This document shows, piece by piece, positions 27,642 through 35,506 of a stretch of 64,000 bases of DNA. The notes beneath the pieces were generated by a model. The model did no database searches and was not told where the DNA came from. It saw only the letters and a list, made by a program, of their open reading frames with translations. This stretch comes from Bacteroidia bacterium. Lineage in GTDB: Bacteria; Bacteroidota; Bacteroidia; UKL13-3. Position numbers and translations under genes: made by a program. The stretch covers positions 1 to 64,000 of the forward strand of contig JAIOYZ010000020.1 in the NCBI GenBank assembly GCA_021740845.1. The letters are read 5' to 3'. How positions within the stretch are numbered: the first letter of the stretch is position 1; every line of letters begins with the position of its first letter.

Positions 27642-28594
27642 TGAAAAATATGATAAAACTAGGTGATAAGGTTAGGTTTTTAAATGAAAACATGGAAGGC
27701 ATTGTTACTTCCATGAAAGGTAAAAATCAAATAGGAGTCACCATCGACAGTGATTTTGAGATTCCGGTTTTGATATCGGAGGTTGTAAAAATTAATTTTG
27801 ATGATATTGCTGGAAATACTCCAAGCAATTCGCCAGCAAAACCATTTAGAGTTGCCAATAACAATCCATTGGGTGTTTTTCTAGCTTTTGAAAGGCAGGG
27901 AGAAGTTGATTTAGAAATTTCATTGCACAATAATTTTAGCGAATATTTAACGGTAATAGTTTATCAAAAGATTCAAGGTGTTTTTCATTTGTATAAAACT
28001 CTTCAATTAGAGAGGGACCAAACCTTAGCTTTGGGTAAAACCCAATTGAATCAATTTGATCAATGGCCGAGTTATCATTTTACTTTGGTACCCTATGAAG
28101 ATACAACGGTATCTATTTTAAAGACTATTCAAAGTGAATTAAATTTTCAAGCAAAAACCTTTCACCAATATTGGAAACATTGCTTTTTCTTACAGAAACA
28201 AGCATATGTTTTTAAGTTAGATGAGCCTTTAGAAAAGTTGAATTTACAGGCCTTAAAGCAAAAAGATTTTTCAGAAAAGACTTTGGTTCAAGCCGTTGAT
28301 TTAAAAAGTGTACCCAGTAGAATTTTAGATTTGCATTACGAATCATTGCAGCAAAATGGGTATGGATCTGCAACAGATATTACCTCTTTTCAGATGGAGG
28401 TATTTACCAAAACCTTAGAAGCAGCTTTTGTAAACAAGATGCCAGAAATGGTTTATATTCATGGTGTTGGCAATGCTTACCTCAAAAATAAAATCCGCAC
28501 TTATTTAAGCAAGCATCCCGAAATGATTCTAAATTTTGAAGATGCAGATATTCTTCAATTTGGAGGAGGCGCAACTTTGGTACGTTTTAAATAA
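27641..28594 (+). CDS. DUF2027 and Smr domain protein
   Basis: The 317-residue protein opens with a beta-barrel-like DUF2027 domain (IKLGDKVRFLNENMEGIVTSMKG, like the start of MutS2-linked proteins). It has a middle beta-sandwich (about residues 63-165) and ends in an Smr domain (VDLKSVPSRILDLHYESL to ILQFGGGATLVRF, about 222-317) with the conserved IHGVGN turn (about 274-279) that carries the nuclease-like loop. Smr domains cut or bind DNA and RNA. The first ATG (27641) overlaps a hairpin repeat; an in-frame ATG at 27650 gives a start nearer to homologs and may be the real one. Confidence 0.75.
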   Translation: MKNMIKLGDKVRFLNENMEGIVTSMKGKNQIGVTIDSDFEIPVLISEVVKINFDDIAGNTPSNSPAKPFRVANNNPLGVFLAFERQGEVDLEISLHNNFSEYLTVIVYQKIQGVFHLYKTLQLERDQTLALGKTQLNQFDQWPSYHFTLVPYEDTTVSILKTIQSELNFQAKTFHQYWKHCFFLQKQAYVFKLDEPLEKLNLQALKQKDFSEKTLVQAVDLKSVPSRILDLHYESLQQNGYGSATDITSFQMEVFTKTLEAAFVNKMPEMVYIHGVGNAYLKNKIRTYLSKHPEMILNFEDADILQFGGGATLVRFK

Positions 28595-28596
28595 AT

Positions 28597-28612
28597 TTTG
28601 GTTCGAACCAAA
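28597..28612. repeat. Perfect palindromic variant of the dispersed motif
   Basis: TTTGGTTCGAACCAAA is a perfect 16-base palindrome between the ends of the convergent Smr gene and the response regulator gene. Its core GGTTCGAACC (28600-28609) is the fully symmetric variant of the window-wide motif. It may act as a bidirectional stop or as a protein-binding site. Confidence 0.75.
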
Positions 28613-28629
28613 CCTTAACAATAACAAAT

Positions 28630-29106
28630 TTAAGAAAGCAATTCTTGGCGAAGGATAAACTCCATTTGGTCTGCGCTTCTTTCTGCTTTTTCTGTTTGTT
28701 CTGCTCTTTTTCTAATTAAATCTTCTTCAGCATATTTGGCAATTCCTTTTTGGATGGTTTCATCCAATATCTTTTCTTCCCAAGGTTTGTTGAGATAGCT
28801 AAAAATTTTACCAAGGTTTACCGCATCTACTGTATCGGCAAAATTTGCAAACCCAGTAAGCATAATTCGGATGGGAAGTGGATGTTTTTCAACCATCATT
28901 TTTAAGAATTCAACACCTGTAATTTCTGGCATGCGTTGGTCGGTAATAACAACTTGAATATCTGGTTCATTATCCAAAATTTTCAAAGCATCCGTTGCAC
29001 TAATGGCGATAAAAACCTCATACTTGATGCGGAAGCAAGCTTTAAACGACATTAAGTTGTTTTCCTCATCATCTACATAAAGGACTTTTACTTTCGTATT
29101 GTTCAT
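28630..29106 (-). CDS. Response regulator, receiver domain only
   Basis: The 158-residue protein is a CheY-like receiver with VLYVDDEENNLMSFKACF at the start, the phosphoacceptor Asp in VVITDQRMPEITG (about residue 56), MLTGFAN and a KPW motif. A short coiled tail of about 35 residues follows. The sequence is a close relative of the receiver half of the hybrid at 34281 (shared YVDDE-NNLMSFKA-FR and KPW segments). It is divergent from the Rv1355c-like operon, so it probably belongs to the same signalling system, acting by protein contact since no DNA-binding domain is present. Confidence 0.85.
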   Translation of the reverse strand: MNNTKVKVLYVDDEENNLMSFKACFRIKYEVFIAISATDALKILDNEPDIQVVITDQRMPEITGVEFLKMMVEKHPLPIRIMLTGFANFADTVDAVNLGKIFSYLNKPWEEKILDETIQKGIAKYAEEDLIRKRAEQTEKAERSADQMEFILRQELLS

Positions 29107-29195
29107 ATTTGATGTTTTTGCATTATTTACACAATGTTAAAATAAATTATTTATATTGCCCTTATAATAATTTAAAAAGCATTATATAAATTTAA

Positions 29196-31448
29196 ATGGC
29201 TGAAACAGGATTAATAGTGGCACCAGCAATAAATGTATTTTATGCTGAACAAGATTACGAAAGTTTTGTTCGAGGTGCTTTAGAAAATGGCTTTCAAATT
29301 TTTAATACTATTGAGGCGCAATTAATTGAACTCCTAAAATCGCGGAATCCATCGAAGCGATTATTACCCGAAGATTTAAAAGAATTACTAGCTATTCATT
29401 TGGATGGTAAGAATTTGGATTTATATGGAGTTTGGGTAAAATATCCTTGGAGTAAAAAAGTTGTTCATTTGCTTCCAGAGAATGAATTTGTGGAAGTAAG
29501 AACCAATAGAAATCAATACAAAATTACACCTCAAGAACAAAATCAACTAAGCACCAAAAAAGTTGGTATTATTGGATTAAGTGTTGGTCAGTCTGTTGCT
29601 TTAACAATGGCAATGGAGAGAAGTTTTGGGGAATTGAGAATTGCCGATTTTGATACATTAGATTTAAGCAATTTAAACAGGCTAAGGGGAAATGTATTTC
29701 AATTAGGACTTCCAAAAACGCAAATATGTGCTCACGAAATTTTGGAATTAGATCCTTTCTTAAAGGTGATAACTTATGATGAGGGAATTCATGAAAATAA
29801 TATTGATACCTTTTTTACAGATGGTGGAAACTTAGATTTATTGGTTGAAGAATGCGATGGTTTAGATATTAAAATTCTTGCTCGGCATAAAGCCAGACAG
29901 TACCAGGTTCCTGTAATTATGGAAACCAGTGATAGAGGATTGCTGGATATTGAAAGGTTTGATAGAGAGCCAAACAGGGCATTATTGCATGGCTTAATTG
30001 GAGATTTAGACCCAAGTAAATTAAAGGGTTTGAGCATGGAAGATAAGGTTGAATTTCTTCTTCCTATGGTTGGCTTAAACGCACTTTCTGAAAGAATGAA
30101 AGCAAGTATGATTGAGGTGCAAAGTTCAATTTCAAGTTGGCCTCAATTGGCATCTGCAGTTACCATGGGTGGAGGAGTAACAGCAGAAATGTCTCGTAAA
30201 ATATTGTTGAACCAATCCACCATTTCGGGTAGGTATTATATTGATTTGGATGAATTGGTGCCTGAACCTAAAATTGAAAATAAGGAAACTAATACTTACC
30301 AATTAGCACAAGCACTTAAAGTTTCTGAAATAAAGGAAATGCTAAAAAATACTTCGATTCTGGAAAAGGTTTTGCCCTTATCAAAAGAAGAAGAACTCAT
30401 AATTGCCAAGGCAGCTGTAATGGCGCCATCTGGAGGAAATGTACAACCTTGGCGAATTTTATTTCATAAAGGAAATCTAATTTTGGTTCATGATATTTAC
30501 CATTCACAAGCCTTTTTAGATTATGCTCATTTGGGTAGCTACTTGGCTTTTGGAACTATGGTAGAGAATATCAGAATTCAAAGTTTGGCCCTAGGCTACA
30601 AAATTAATTGCCAGTATTTTCCTGAACCTAAAGATACCAGAATTGTCGCTTCTATTTGGTTCGAACCAAACCCAACAAAAATTGTGGATGGCAGGGTAAA
30701 TGCAATATATGATAGGTTAACCAATAGAAGAATTGGTAATCGCGAGCCATTGCCAATTGCAGTAAAAGAGGGAATAAGTAGAATTACCCAAGCAGAGAAA
30801 TTAGCTAAATTAACTTTGGTTGAGGATTTAGATAAAATGAATGCTTTGGCTGATATATTATCTACCGCTGAAAAATTATTGTTATTGCATCCACAAGGTC
30901 ACCACGATATATTTCATAAAGAATTAAGGTTTTCAAAAGAGGAGGCATTAGCAACCGCTGATGGTTTGGATATTGCCACACTTAATATGAGTAAGGCAGA
31001 AATTTTAGCGCTAAGAATTGCTAGTAGTCGTAAGGCAATTGATTGGGTTGATAAAATTGGTGGAGGAGAAGCCTTTAAGAAAAATACTAAAAAAGCCATT
31101 GCAGCATCTTCGGCTTTGGGCATAATTACCATGCCGTTTTTTTCAAATGAAGCCTATTTACATGGAGGAGAATTTTTAGAAAAAATTTGGATAGAAACTA
31201 CTCTTGGAAAATGTTCTTTTCAGCCTGTAACCCAATACAGTTATTTGTTGGCAAGGTTAAATCATGGCAACGGAATTGGTTATGATGAGGCTTATAAAGA
31301 GAAGATTAGAGCATTGAGTTATAGATTTAATGAAATTTTACATGAGGTTTCTGATAGGGAAGTTATTTTTATTTTTAGATTAGCGCTCGAAAATGAGCCC
31401 GAGGTGAGGTCAATCAGAAGGTCGGTTGACAAAATTTTTATTGAATAA
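29196..31448 (+). CDS. Rv1355c/MoeY-like ThiF-nitroreductase fusion
   Basis: The 750-residue protein has an N-terminal part, a ThiF/E1-like domain and a C-terminal nitroreductase-like domain. The E1-like domain has KVGIIGLSVGQSVAL (about residues 122-136), followed by IADFDTLDLSNLNRLR (about 149-164), the ATP-binding D..D.SNLNR pattern. The nitroreductase-like domain (about 400-740) has AAVMAPSGGNVQPWRILFH (about 406-424), a flavin-binding pattern, and a YAHLGSYLAFGTMVENI helix. E1-like enzymes adenylate a carboxylate, and nitroreductase-fold partners oxidise or reduce with FMN. Together they resemble peptide or small-molecule tailoring enzymes. It is the first gene of a tight operon with an acyltransferase and sensor kinases. 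Substrate unknown. Confidence 0.75.
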   Translation: MAETGLIVAPAINVFYAEQDYESFVRGALENGFQIFNTIEAQLIELLKSRNPSKRLLPEDLKELLAIHLDGKNLDLYGVWVKYPWSKKVVHLLPENEFVEVRTNRNQYKITPQEQNQLSTKKVGIIGLSVGQSVALTMAMERSFGELRIADFDTLDLSNLNRLRGNVFQLGLPKTQICAHEILELDPFLKVITYDEGIHENNIDTFFTDGGNLDLLVEECDGLDIKILARHKARQYQVPVIMETSDRGLLDIERFDREPNRALLHGLIGDLDPSKLKGLSMEDKVEFLLPMVGLNALSERMKASMIEVQSSISSWPQLASAVTMGGGVTAEMSRKILLNQSTISGRYYIDLDELVPEPKIENKETNTYQLAQALKVSEIKEMLKNTSILEKVLPLSKEEELIIAKAAVMAPSGGNVQPWRILFHKGNLILVHDIYHSQAFLDYAHLGSYLAFGTMVENIRIQSLALGYKINCQYFPEPKDTRIVASIWFEPNPTKIVDGRVNAIYDRLTNRRIGNREPLPIAVKEGISRITQAEKLAKLTLVEDLDKMNALADILSTAEKLLLLHPQGHHDIFHKELRFSKEEALATADGLDIATLNMSKAEILALRIASSRKAIDWVDKIGGGEAFKKNTKKAIAASSALGIITMPFFSNEAYLHGGEFLEKIWIETTLGKCSFQPVTQYSYLLARLNHGNGIGYDEAYKEKIRALSYRFNEILHEVSDREVIFIFRLALENEPEVRSIRRSVDKIFIE

Positions 31449-31456
31449 AAATCATT

Positions 31457-32146
31457 ATGAAAATTAGGGCCTTCAAAGTAACCGAAGATCATTCGGCATG
31501 TTTACGTTATATTAAAGGCCATCATTTGGTTTTAGAATCTTATGGTGTAACCAAAGTAACATCCCTCAATGCAGATTGGATAGATGACCCGCATACCTAC
31601 GCCATTATTGTGGAGTCGGAGGATGGCACTAAGGTTTATGGAGGTGGTAGGATTCAAATTAAAAGCAAAGTTTTAAGAATGCCAATGGAGGATGCAATAG
31701 CCATTTTGGATGATAGAATTTATGCCTATGCAGATAATTTAGGTGTTTTGCAGGTTGCAGAGTTTTGTGGATTGTGGAATTCTAAAGAAGCTGCTGGATA
31801 TGGTATTGGAAGTATTTACATGGGTAGGGTTGGAGTGGCAATTGCAGCACAATTAAATATTAAATATCTAACTGCATTATGTTCACCAGGTACTCTCAGA
31901 AACTGCTTAAAAGTTGGCTTTGAGGTAATACGTGAACTAGGAAACAATGGAACATTTTATTATCCAAAAGAGGATTTAACAGCCACAGCATTATTGATAA
32001 AAGATTTAAATGATTTGCCTGGAGCTAATCCAATTGAAAGAGAAGCAATTTATAAAATAAGGGAAAACCTAACCGGAACTACTATTGAAAGTGGTCCAAA
32101 AGGTGAAATGGAATTTAGTTACGATTTACATATAAAAAATGGTTAA
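31457..32146 (+). CDS. GNAT-fold N-acyltransferase-like protein
   Basis: The 229-residue protein has a GNAT-like layout. There is an N-terminal strand-helix (KIRAFKVTEDHSACLRYIKGHHL), a central strand VLQVAEFCGLW (about residues 96-106) and an AGYGIGSIYMGRVGVAIAAQLNIKYLTALC segment (about 110-139) in place of the coenzyme-binding R/Q-x-x-G-x-G/A loop. CLKVGFEVIREL then matches the common GF.vi. end of GNATs. The fold and place (between a ThiF-nitroreductase fusion and a sensor kinase) recall autoinducer synthases or N-acyl amino acid synthases, but LuxI-specific residues are not seen. It overlaps the kinase gene by eight bases. Confidence 0.6.
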   Translation: MKIRAFKVTEDHSACLRYIKGHHLVLESYGVTKVTSLNADWIDDPHTYAIIVESEDGTKVYGGGRIQIKSKVLRMPMEDAIAILDDRIYAYADNLGVLQVAEFCGLWNSKEAAGYGIGSIYMGRVGVAIAAQLNIKYLTALCSPGTLRNCLKVGFEVIRELGNNGTFYYPKEDLTATALLIKDLNDLPGANPIEREAIYKIRENLTGTTIESGPKGEMEFSYDLHIKNG

Positions 32147-34271
32147 AAAGATACTGAGCACTTTACTGATTCTGGTTGTTTTTTCATTTGTATCCCTAGC
32201 AGATACCATTGAGTTTAGTGGAAAAAAAATAATAGTTAGCCAACAATCTCATTTGTGGGTTGATACAACAAAGTCCTTAGATTTAGCTGGTGTTAAGTCC
32301 GAAATGAAAGAACATGGCTTGAAGGGAAAGTTAGATTTAGATTATGTAAAATATCCTGTTTGGATGGCTATAGATATTCAAAATAAATCATCTAATGATA
32401 GAATAATGGCTGTTTTTGAAAACCCATTGCTGGATTCAATTGCCTTATTTGAGGATACAAATTCAACAATTCCGGTTTCATATAATTATTTTGGTGAAGG
32501 ATTTTTGAACCGAACCTATAAGGGTACTTTTCAAAAATTTGTTCTTGAAATTCCTGTTGGTTCAACCCGAACTTTTTACTTTAGAATTAACAGCACAGAG
32601 CAAATGATTTTGCCTTTAAGTATTTCTACCGAATCGGAAGCCTTGCAAAATAACAATTTGCGTGATTTGATTTATGGTGCTTTTATGGGAGTAATTTTGG
32701 TGATGCTGTTTTACAATTTGTTTGTTTATTACTCTACAAAAGACACCAACTACCTGTATTATGTTTTGTATATTCTCTTTATTGGCCTAGGGCAAATTAC
32801 TTTAAGTGGCCATATGTTTTCTTTGGTTATTCCAGATTTACCCTCTGTATATAAATATGCTATTGTAGTATTACCAGCACTTTCTGGAATTTTTGCTGTG
32901 TTTTTTATTCAGCATTTTTTGCAAGGTTCTATTCTTGAACCCAAATTAAATAAGGTATTATCTGTAGTAGCGGTTTCTTATGGATTGGCTGGAATTGTTA
33001 GGCTTTTAGGCTTTGATCAAATTAGTGCTCGAATGATGGATTCTATTGGATTGCCTGGGTCTATTGTGGTTTTTATTATGGCATTTAGGGTTTATAAAAA
33101 GGGTTTTAAATCTGCTAGTTATTTTATAGCTGCTTGGTCTGTTTTTATTATTGGGGTGGTGTTTTTTGTATTCAGAAATTTAAGCTTATTGCCTTTTAAT
33201 GCTGTTACTACCTATACCTTACCTTTAGGTGCTTCACTTGAAGTTGCCTTGCTTTCTTTTGCTTTGGCTGATAAAATAAATACGCTTCAAATTCAGAAAA
33301 GAGAAAAAGAAAAGGAAGCTTTATTGGCTGCTTTGGAAAATGAAAGGTTAATCAAAGGCCAAAATATTATGCTAGAACAAAAGGTTCAAGAAAGAACCCT
33401 TGATTTGGCAAAATCTAATGAGCAATTAAATGATACCTTAACCAATTTAAAAGCTACCCAATCTCAATTGGTGGAACAGGAGAAAATGGCTAGTTTGGGT
33501 CAGTTAACTGCCGGTATTGCTCACGAAATTAATAACCCAATTAACTTTGTTACTTCTAATATTAACCCTTTAAAAAGGGATATTTCTATGATTCAAGATT
33601 TGATGAATAATTTAGAAAGTTTGTGTTTATCTGAAGATAATTCTGAAGAAAAATCTCAAAAAATTAAGAATTGGAAAAAAGACATCGATTATGAGTATTT
33701 GCAAGAAGAATTGGTATTTTTATTAAAAGGCATTGATGAAGGTGCTCACCGAACTGCTGAAATTGTAAAAGGCTTGCGGGTTTTTGCGAGAAATGATGAA
33801 GATACTCTTTTAAATACAGATGTTATTGAAGGAATAGAATCAACTTTAGTTATCTTAAATAACCAGTTAGGCAAAATTGAAATAAAGAAAAATTACGAGG
33901 GACCTCAATTAATCGACTGTTACCCAGGGAAATTGAATCAGGTTTTTCTAAATTTGTTTAGTAATTCCATTCACGCTGTTAACTCAAAATTTGAAGCAAA
34001 TGTTGGTGGACAAATAACTATTACGGTAAATGTTGATGAAAACTATATTTATCTTACTTTTGAAGACAATGGAATTGGGATGTCTGATGAAGTTCAGAAG
34101 AAAATTTTTGAACCATTTTTTACCACCAAGCCTGTTGGACAGGGAACTGGTTTAGGAATGTCGATTGTTTTTACAACAATTGAGGCCCATAGAGGGAAAA
34201 TAAACTTGAGTTCCGTACTTGGAGAAGGTACAAAATTTGAAATTCAATTGAACCGATCGTTAATATTTTAA
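32139..34271 (+). CDS. 7TM (7TMR-DISM) sensor histidine kinase
   Basis: The 710-residue protein has a signal peptide (LSTLLILVVFSFVSLAD), a periplasmic 7TMR-DISM extracellular beta-domain (about residues 25-170) and seven hydrophobic segments (about 178-375). A coiled linker (about 380-440) leads to a HisKA domain with phosphoacceptor His in LTAGIAHEINNPINF (about 458-472). The HATPase domain holds N-box LNLFSNSIHAV (about 606-616), EDNGIGMSD and GQGTGLGMSI (G-box). 7TMR-DISM proteins sense extracellular small ligands. In this operon the ligand may be made by the two upstream genes. Confidence 0.85.
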   Translation: MVKKILSTLLILVVFSFVSLADTIEFSGKKIIVSQQSHLWVDTTKSLDLAGVKSEMKEHGLKGKLDLDYVKYPVWMAIDIQNKSSNDRIMAVFENPLLDSIALFEDTNSTIPVSYNYFGEGFLNRTYKGTFQKFVLEIPVGSTRTFYFRINSTEQMILPLSISTESEALQNNNLRDLIYGAFMGVILVMLFYNLFVYYSTKDTNYLYYVLYILFIGLGQITLSGHMFSLVIPDLPSVYKYAIVVLPALSGIFAVFFIQHFLQGSILEPKLNKVLSVVAVSYGLAGIVRLLGFDQISARMMDSIGLPGSIVVFIMAFRVYKKGFKSASYFIAAWSVFIIGVVFFVFRNLSLLPFNAVTTYTLPLGASLEVALLSFALADKINTLQIQKREKEKEALLAALENERLIKGQNIMLEQKVQERTLDLAKSNEQLNDTLTNLKATQSQLVEQEKMASLGQLTAGIAHEINNPINFVTSNINPLKRDISMIQDLMNNLESLCLSEDNSEEKSQKIKNWKKDIDYEYLQEELVFLLKGIDEGAHRTAEIVKGLRVFARNDEDTLLNTDVIEGIESTLVILNNQLGKIEIKKNYEGPQLIDCYPGKLNQVFLNLFSNSIHAVNSKFEANVGGQITITVNVDENYIYLTFEDNGIGMSDEVQKKIFEPFFTTKPVGQGTGLGMSIVFTTIEAHRGKINLSSVLGEGTKFEIQLNRSLIF

Positions 34272-34280
34272 GTAACATTA

Positions 34281-35369
34281 ATGGAAACAAATCTAAAACC
34301 GATTGTCTTATATGTAGACGATGAGAAAAATAATTTGATGTCATTTAAAGCTTCATTTAGGATGGAGTTTGAAGTGATGTTGGCAGGCTCTCCAGATGAG
34401 GCTTTGGAGGTTTTAAAGACTTGTGAGCCACATGTAATTATCTCAGACTACCGCATGCCATTTCTTACTGGTATTGAGTTGTTTGAAAAGATTAGAGTAA
34501 AATATCCTAAGCCACTTCGTGTATTATTAACAGCTTATAGTGATGTGCAATCATTAACCGATGCCATTAACAAAGGCGAGGTTTATAGATATATTAAAAA
34601 ACCATGGCACGAAGATGAGATTCGTTCTGTGGTACGAGAATCCTTTGAGTATTTCCATACTAGAAATGAGTTGGAAACTCGAAATAAGGAATTAATAGAG
34701 GCATACAAAGATTTAGATCGTTTTGTGTATAGTGTTTCCCATGATTTACGTTCACCTTTAATGGGCATTTTGGCGGTTTCTAATCTTTTGGCTAAAAGTC
34801 AGAATCTTAGTGAAGTGGCAGATTATGCCGATTTGATTTCTAAAAATGTGAGTCGTTTAGATGAATTTATTTTTAACCTTTTAGAATACTATAAAGTTAA
34901 ACGTGGCGAATTAACTATTGACGCTATTTCTCTTAAAACCATTATCAAGAATTTAATTGAAGTTTACGAAACCGATGCAAGAAACAAAGGCATTCGTATT
35001 GAAATGGACGTGGTTCAAGAAGAAGAATTTAGAAGCGATTCTTTAGTAATTATGGTAGCTCTACAAAATTTATTGTCCAATTCCCTCAAATACCAACGTC
35101 AGGATAACCCAGATAAGATGGTGAAATTTACGGTGAGAGTTTTGCGTGGACAAGCAAATATTAAGGTAGAAGACAATGGAATTGGGATAGAACCTGAGTT
35201 TATTGATAAGATATTTGAAATGTTTTTCCGCGCCTCTGTAATTGGCACAGGTTCTGGAATTGGACTTTACAATGCCAAGCATGCCTTAGATAAATTGGGA
35301 GCAACTGTTAAGGTAAATTCTGTTCCCAATGTGGGCACCCTGTTCGAAATTATTTTGCCAAGCAAATAA
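34281..35369 (+). CDS. Hybrid receiver and histidine kinase
   Basis: The 362-residue protein begins with a receiver domain: VLYVDDEKNNLMSFKASF, a phosphoacceptor Asp in VIISDYRMPFLTG (about residue 56), then KPW. It continues with a HisKA helix, FVYSVSHDLRSPLMGILAVSNLL (about residues 148-170; His at about 154), and an HATPase with NLLSNSLKY, VEDNGIGIEPE and GSGIGLYNAK. It has no membrane segment, so it is a cytoplasmic relay, likely paired with the preceding 7TM kinase (ten bases upstream) and the stand-alone receiver at 28630. The transcript ends at the terminator at 35389-35417. Confidence 0.85.
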   Translation: METNLKPIVLYVDDEKNNLMSFKASFRMEFEVMLAGSPDEALEVLKTCEPHVIISDYRMPFLTGIELFEKIRVKYPKPLRVLLTAYSDVQSLTDAINKGEVYRYIKKPWHEDEIRSVVRESFEYFHTRNELETRNKELIEAYKDLDRFVYSVSHDLRSPLMGILAVSNLLAKSQNLSEVADYADLISKNVSRLDEFIFNLLEYYKVKRGELTIDAISLKTIIKNLIEVYETDARNKGIRIEMDVVQEEEFRSDSLVIMVALQNLLSNSLKYQRQDNPDKMVKFTVRVLRGQANIKVEDNGIGIEPEFIDKIFEMFFRASVIGTGSGIGLYNAKHALDKLGATVKVNSVPNVGTLFEIILPSK

Positions 35370-35388
35370 GAAAATATACTGCTTAAAC

Positions 35389-35417
35389 AAAGCCAGCCTC
35401 AAGGGGTTGGCTTTTTT
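35389..35417 (+). terminator. Intrinsic terminator after the signalling operon
   Basis: Stem AAAGCCAGCC/GGTTGGCTTT (35389-35398 and 35405-35414; one G-T pair) with a six-base loop and a T run. It ends the 29196-35369 operon. Confidence 0.88.
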
Positions 35418-35428
35418 CATTTTATTTC

Positions 35429-35438
35429 GGTTTGAACC
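35429..35438. repeat. Dispersed GGTTTGAACC motif (intergenic copy)
   Basis: Exact core inside TTTCGGTTTGAACCAAAT, just after the terminator and about 70 bases before the AsmA gene. Confidence 0.8.
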
Positions 35439-35506
35439 AAATAAAATAACGAGATTTATACCCTAATGCCATTTAATTTTCCTCAAACTATTCTTAAATT
35501 CGTCCC

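Noticed and set aside
31457-32146. True LuxI-type acyl-homoserine-lactone synthase
   Set aside because: The fold and gene context fit, but I could not place the LuxI invariant residues (R, F, W, D, D and R near the N-terminus), so only a GNAT-like call is supported.
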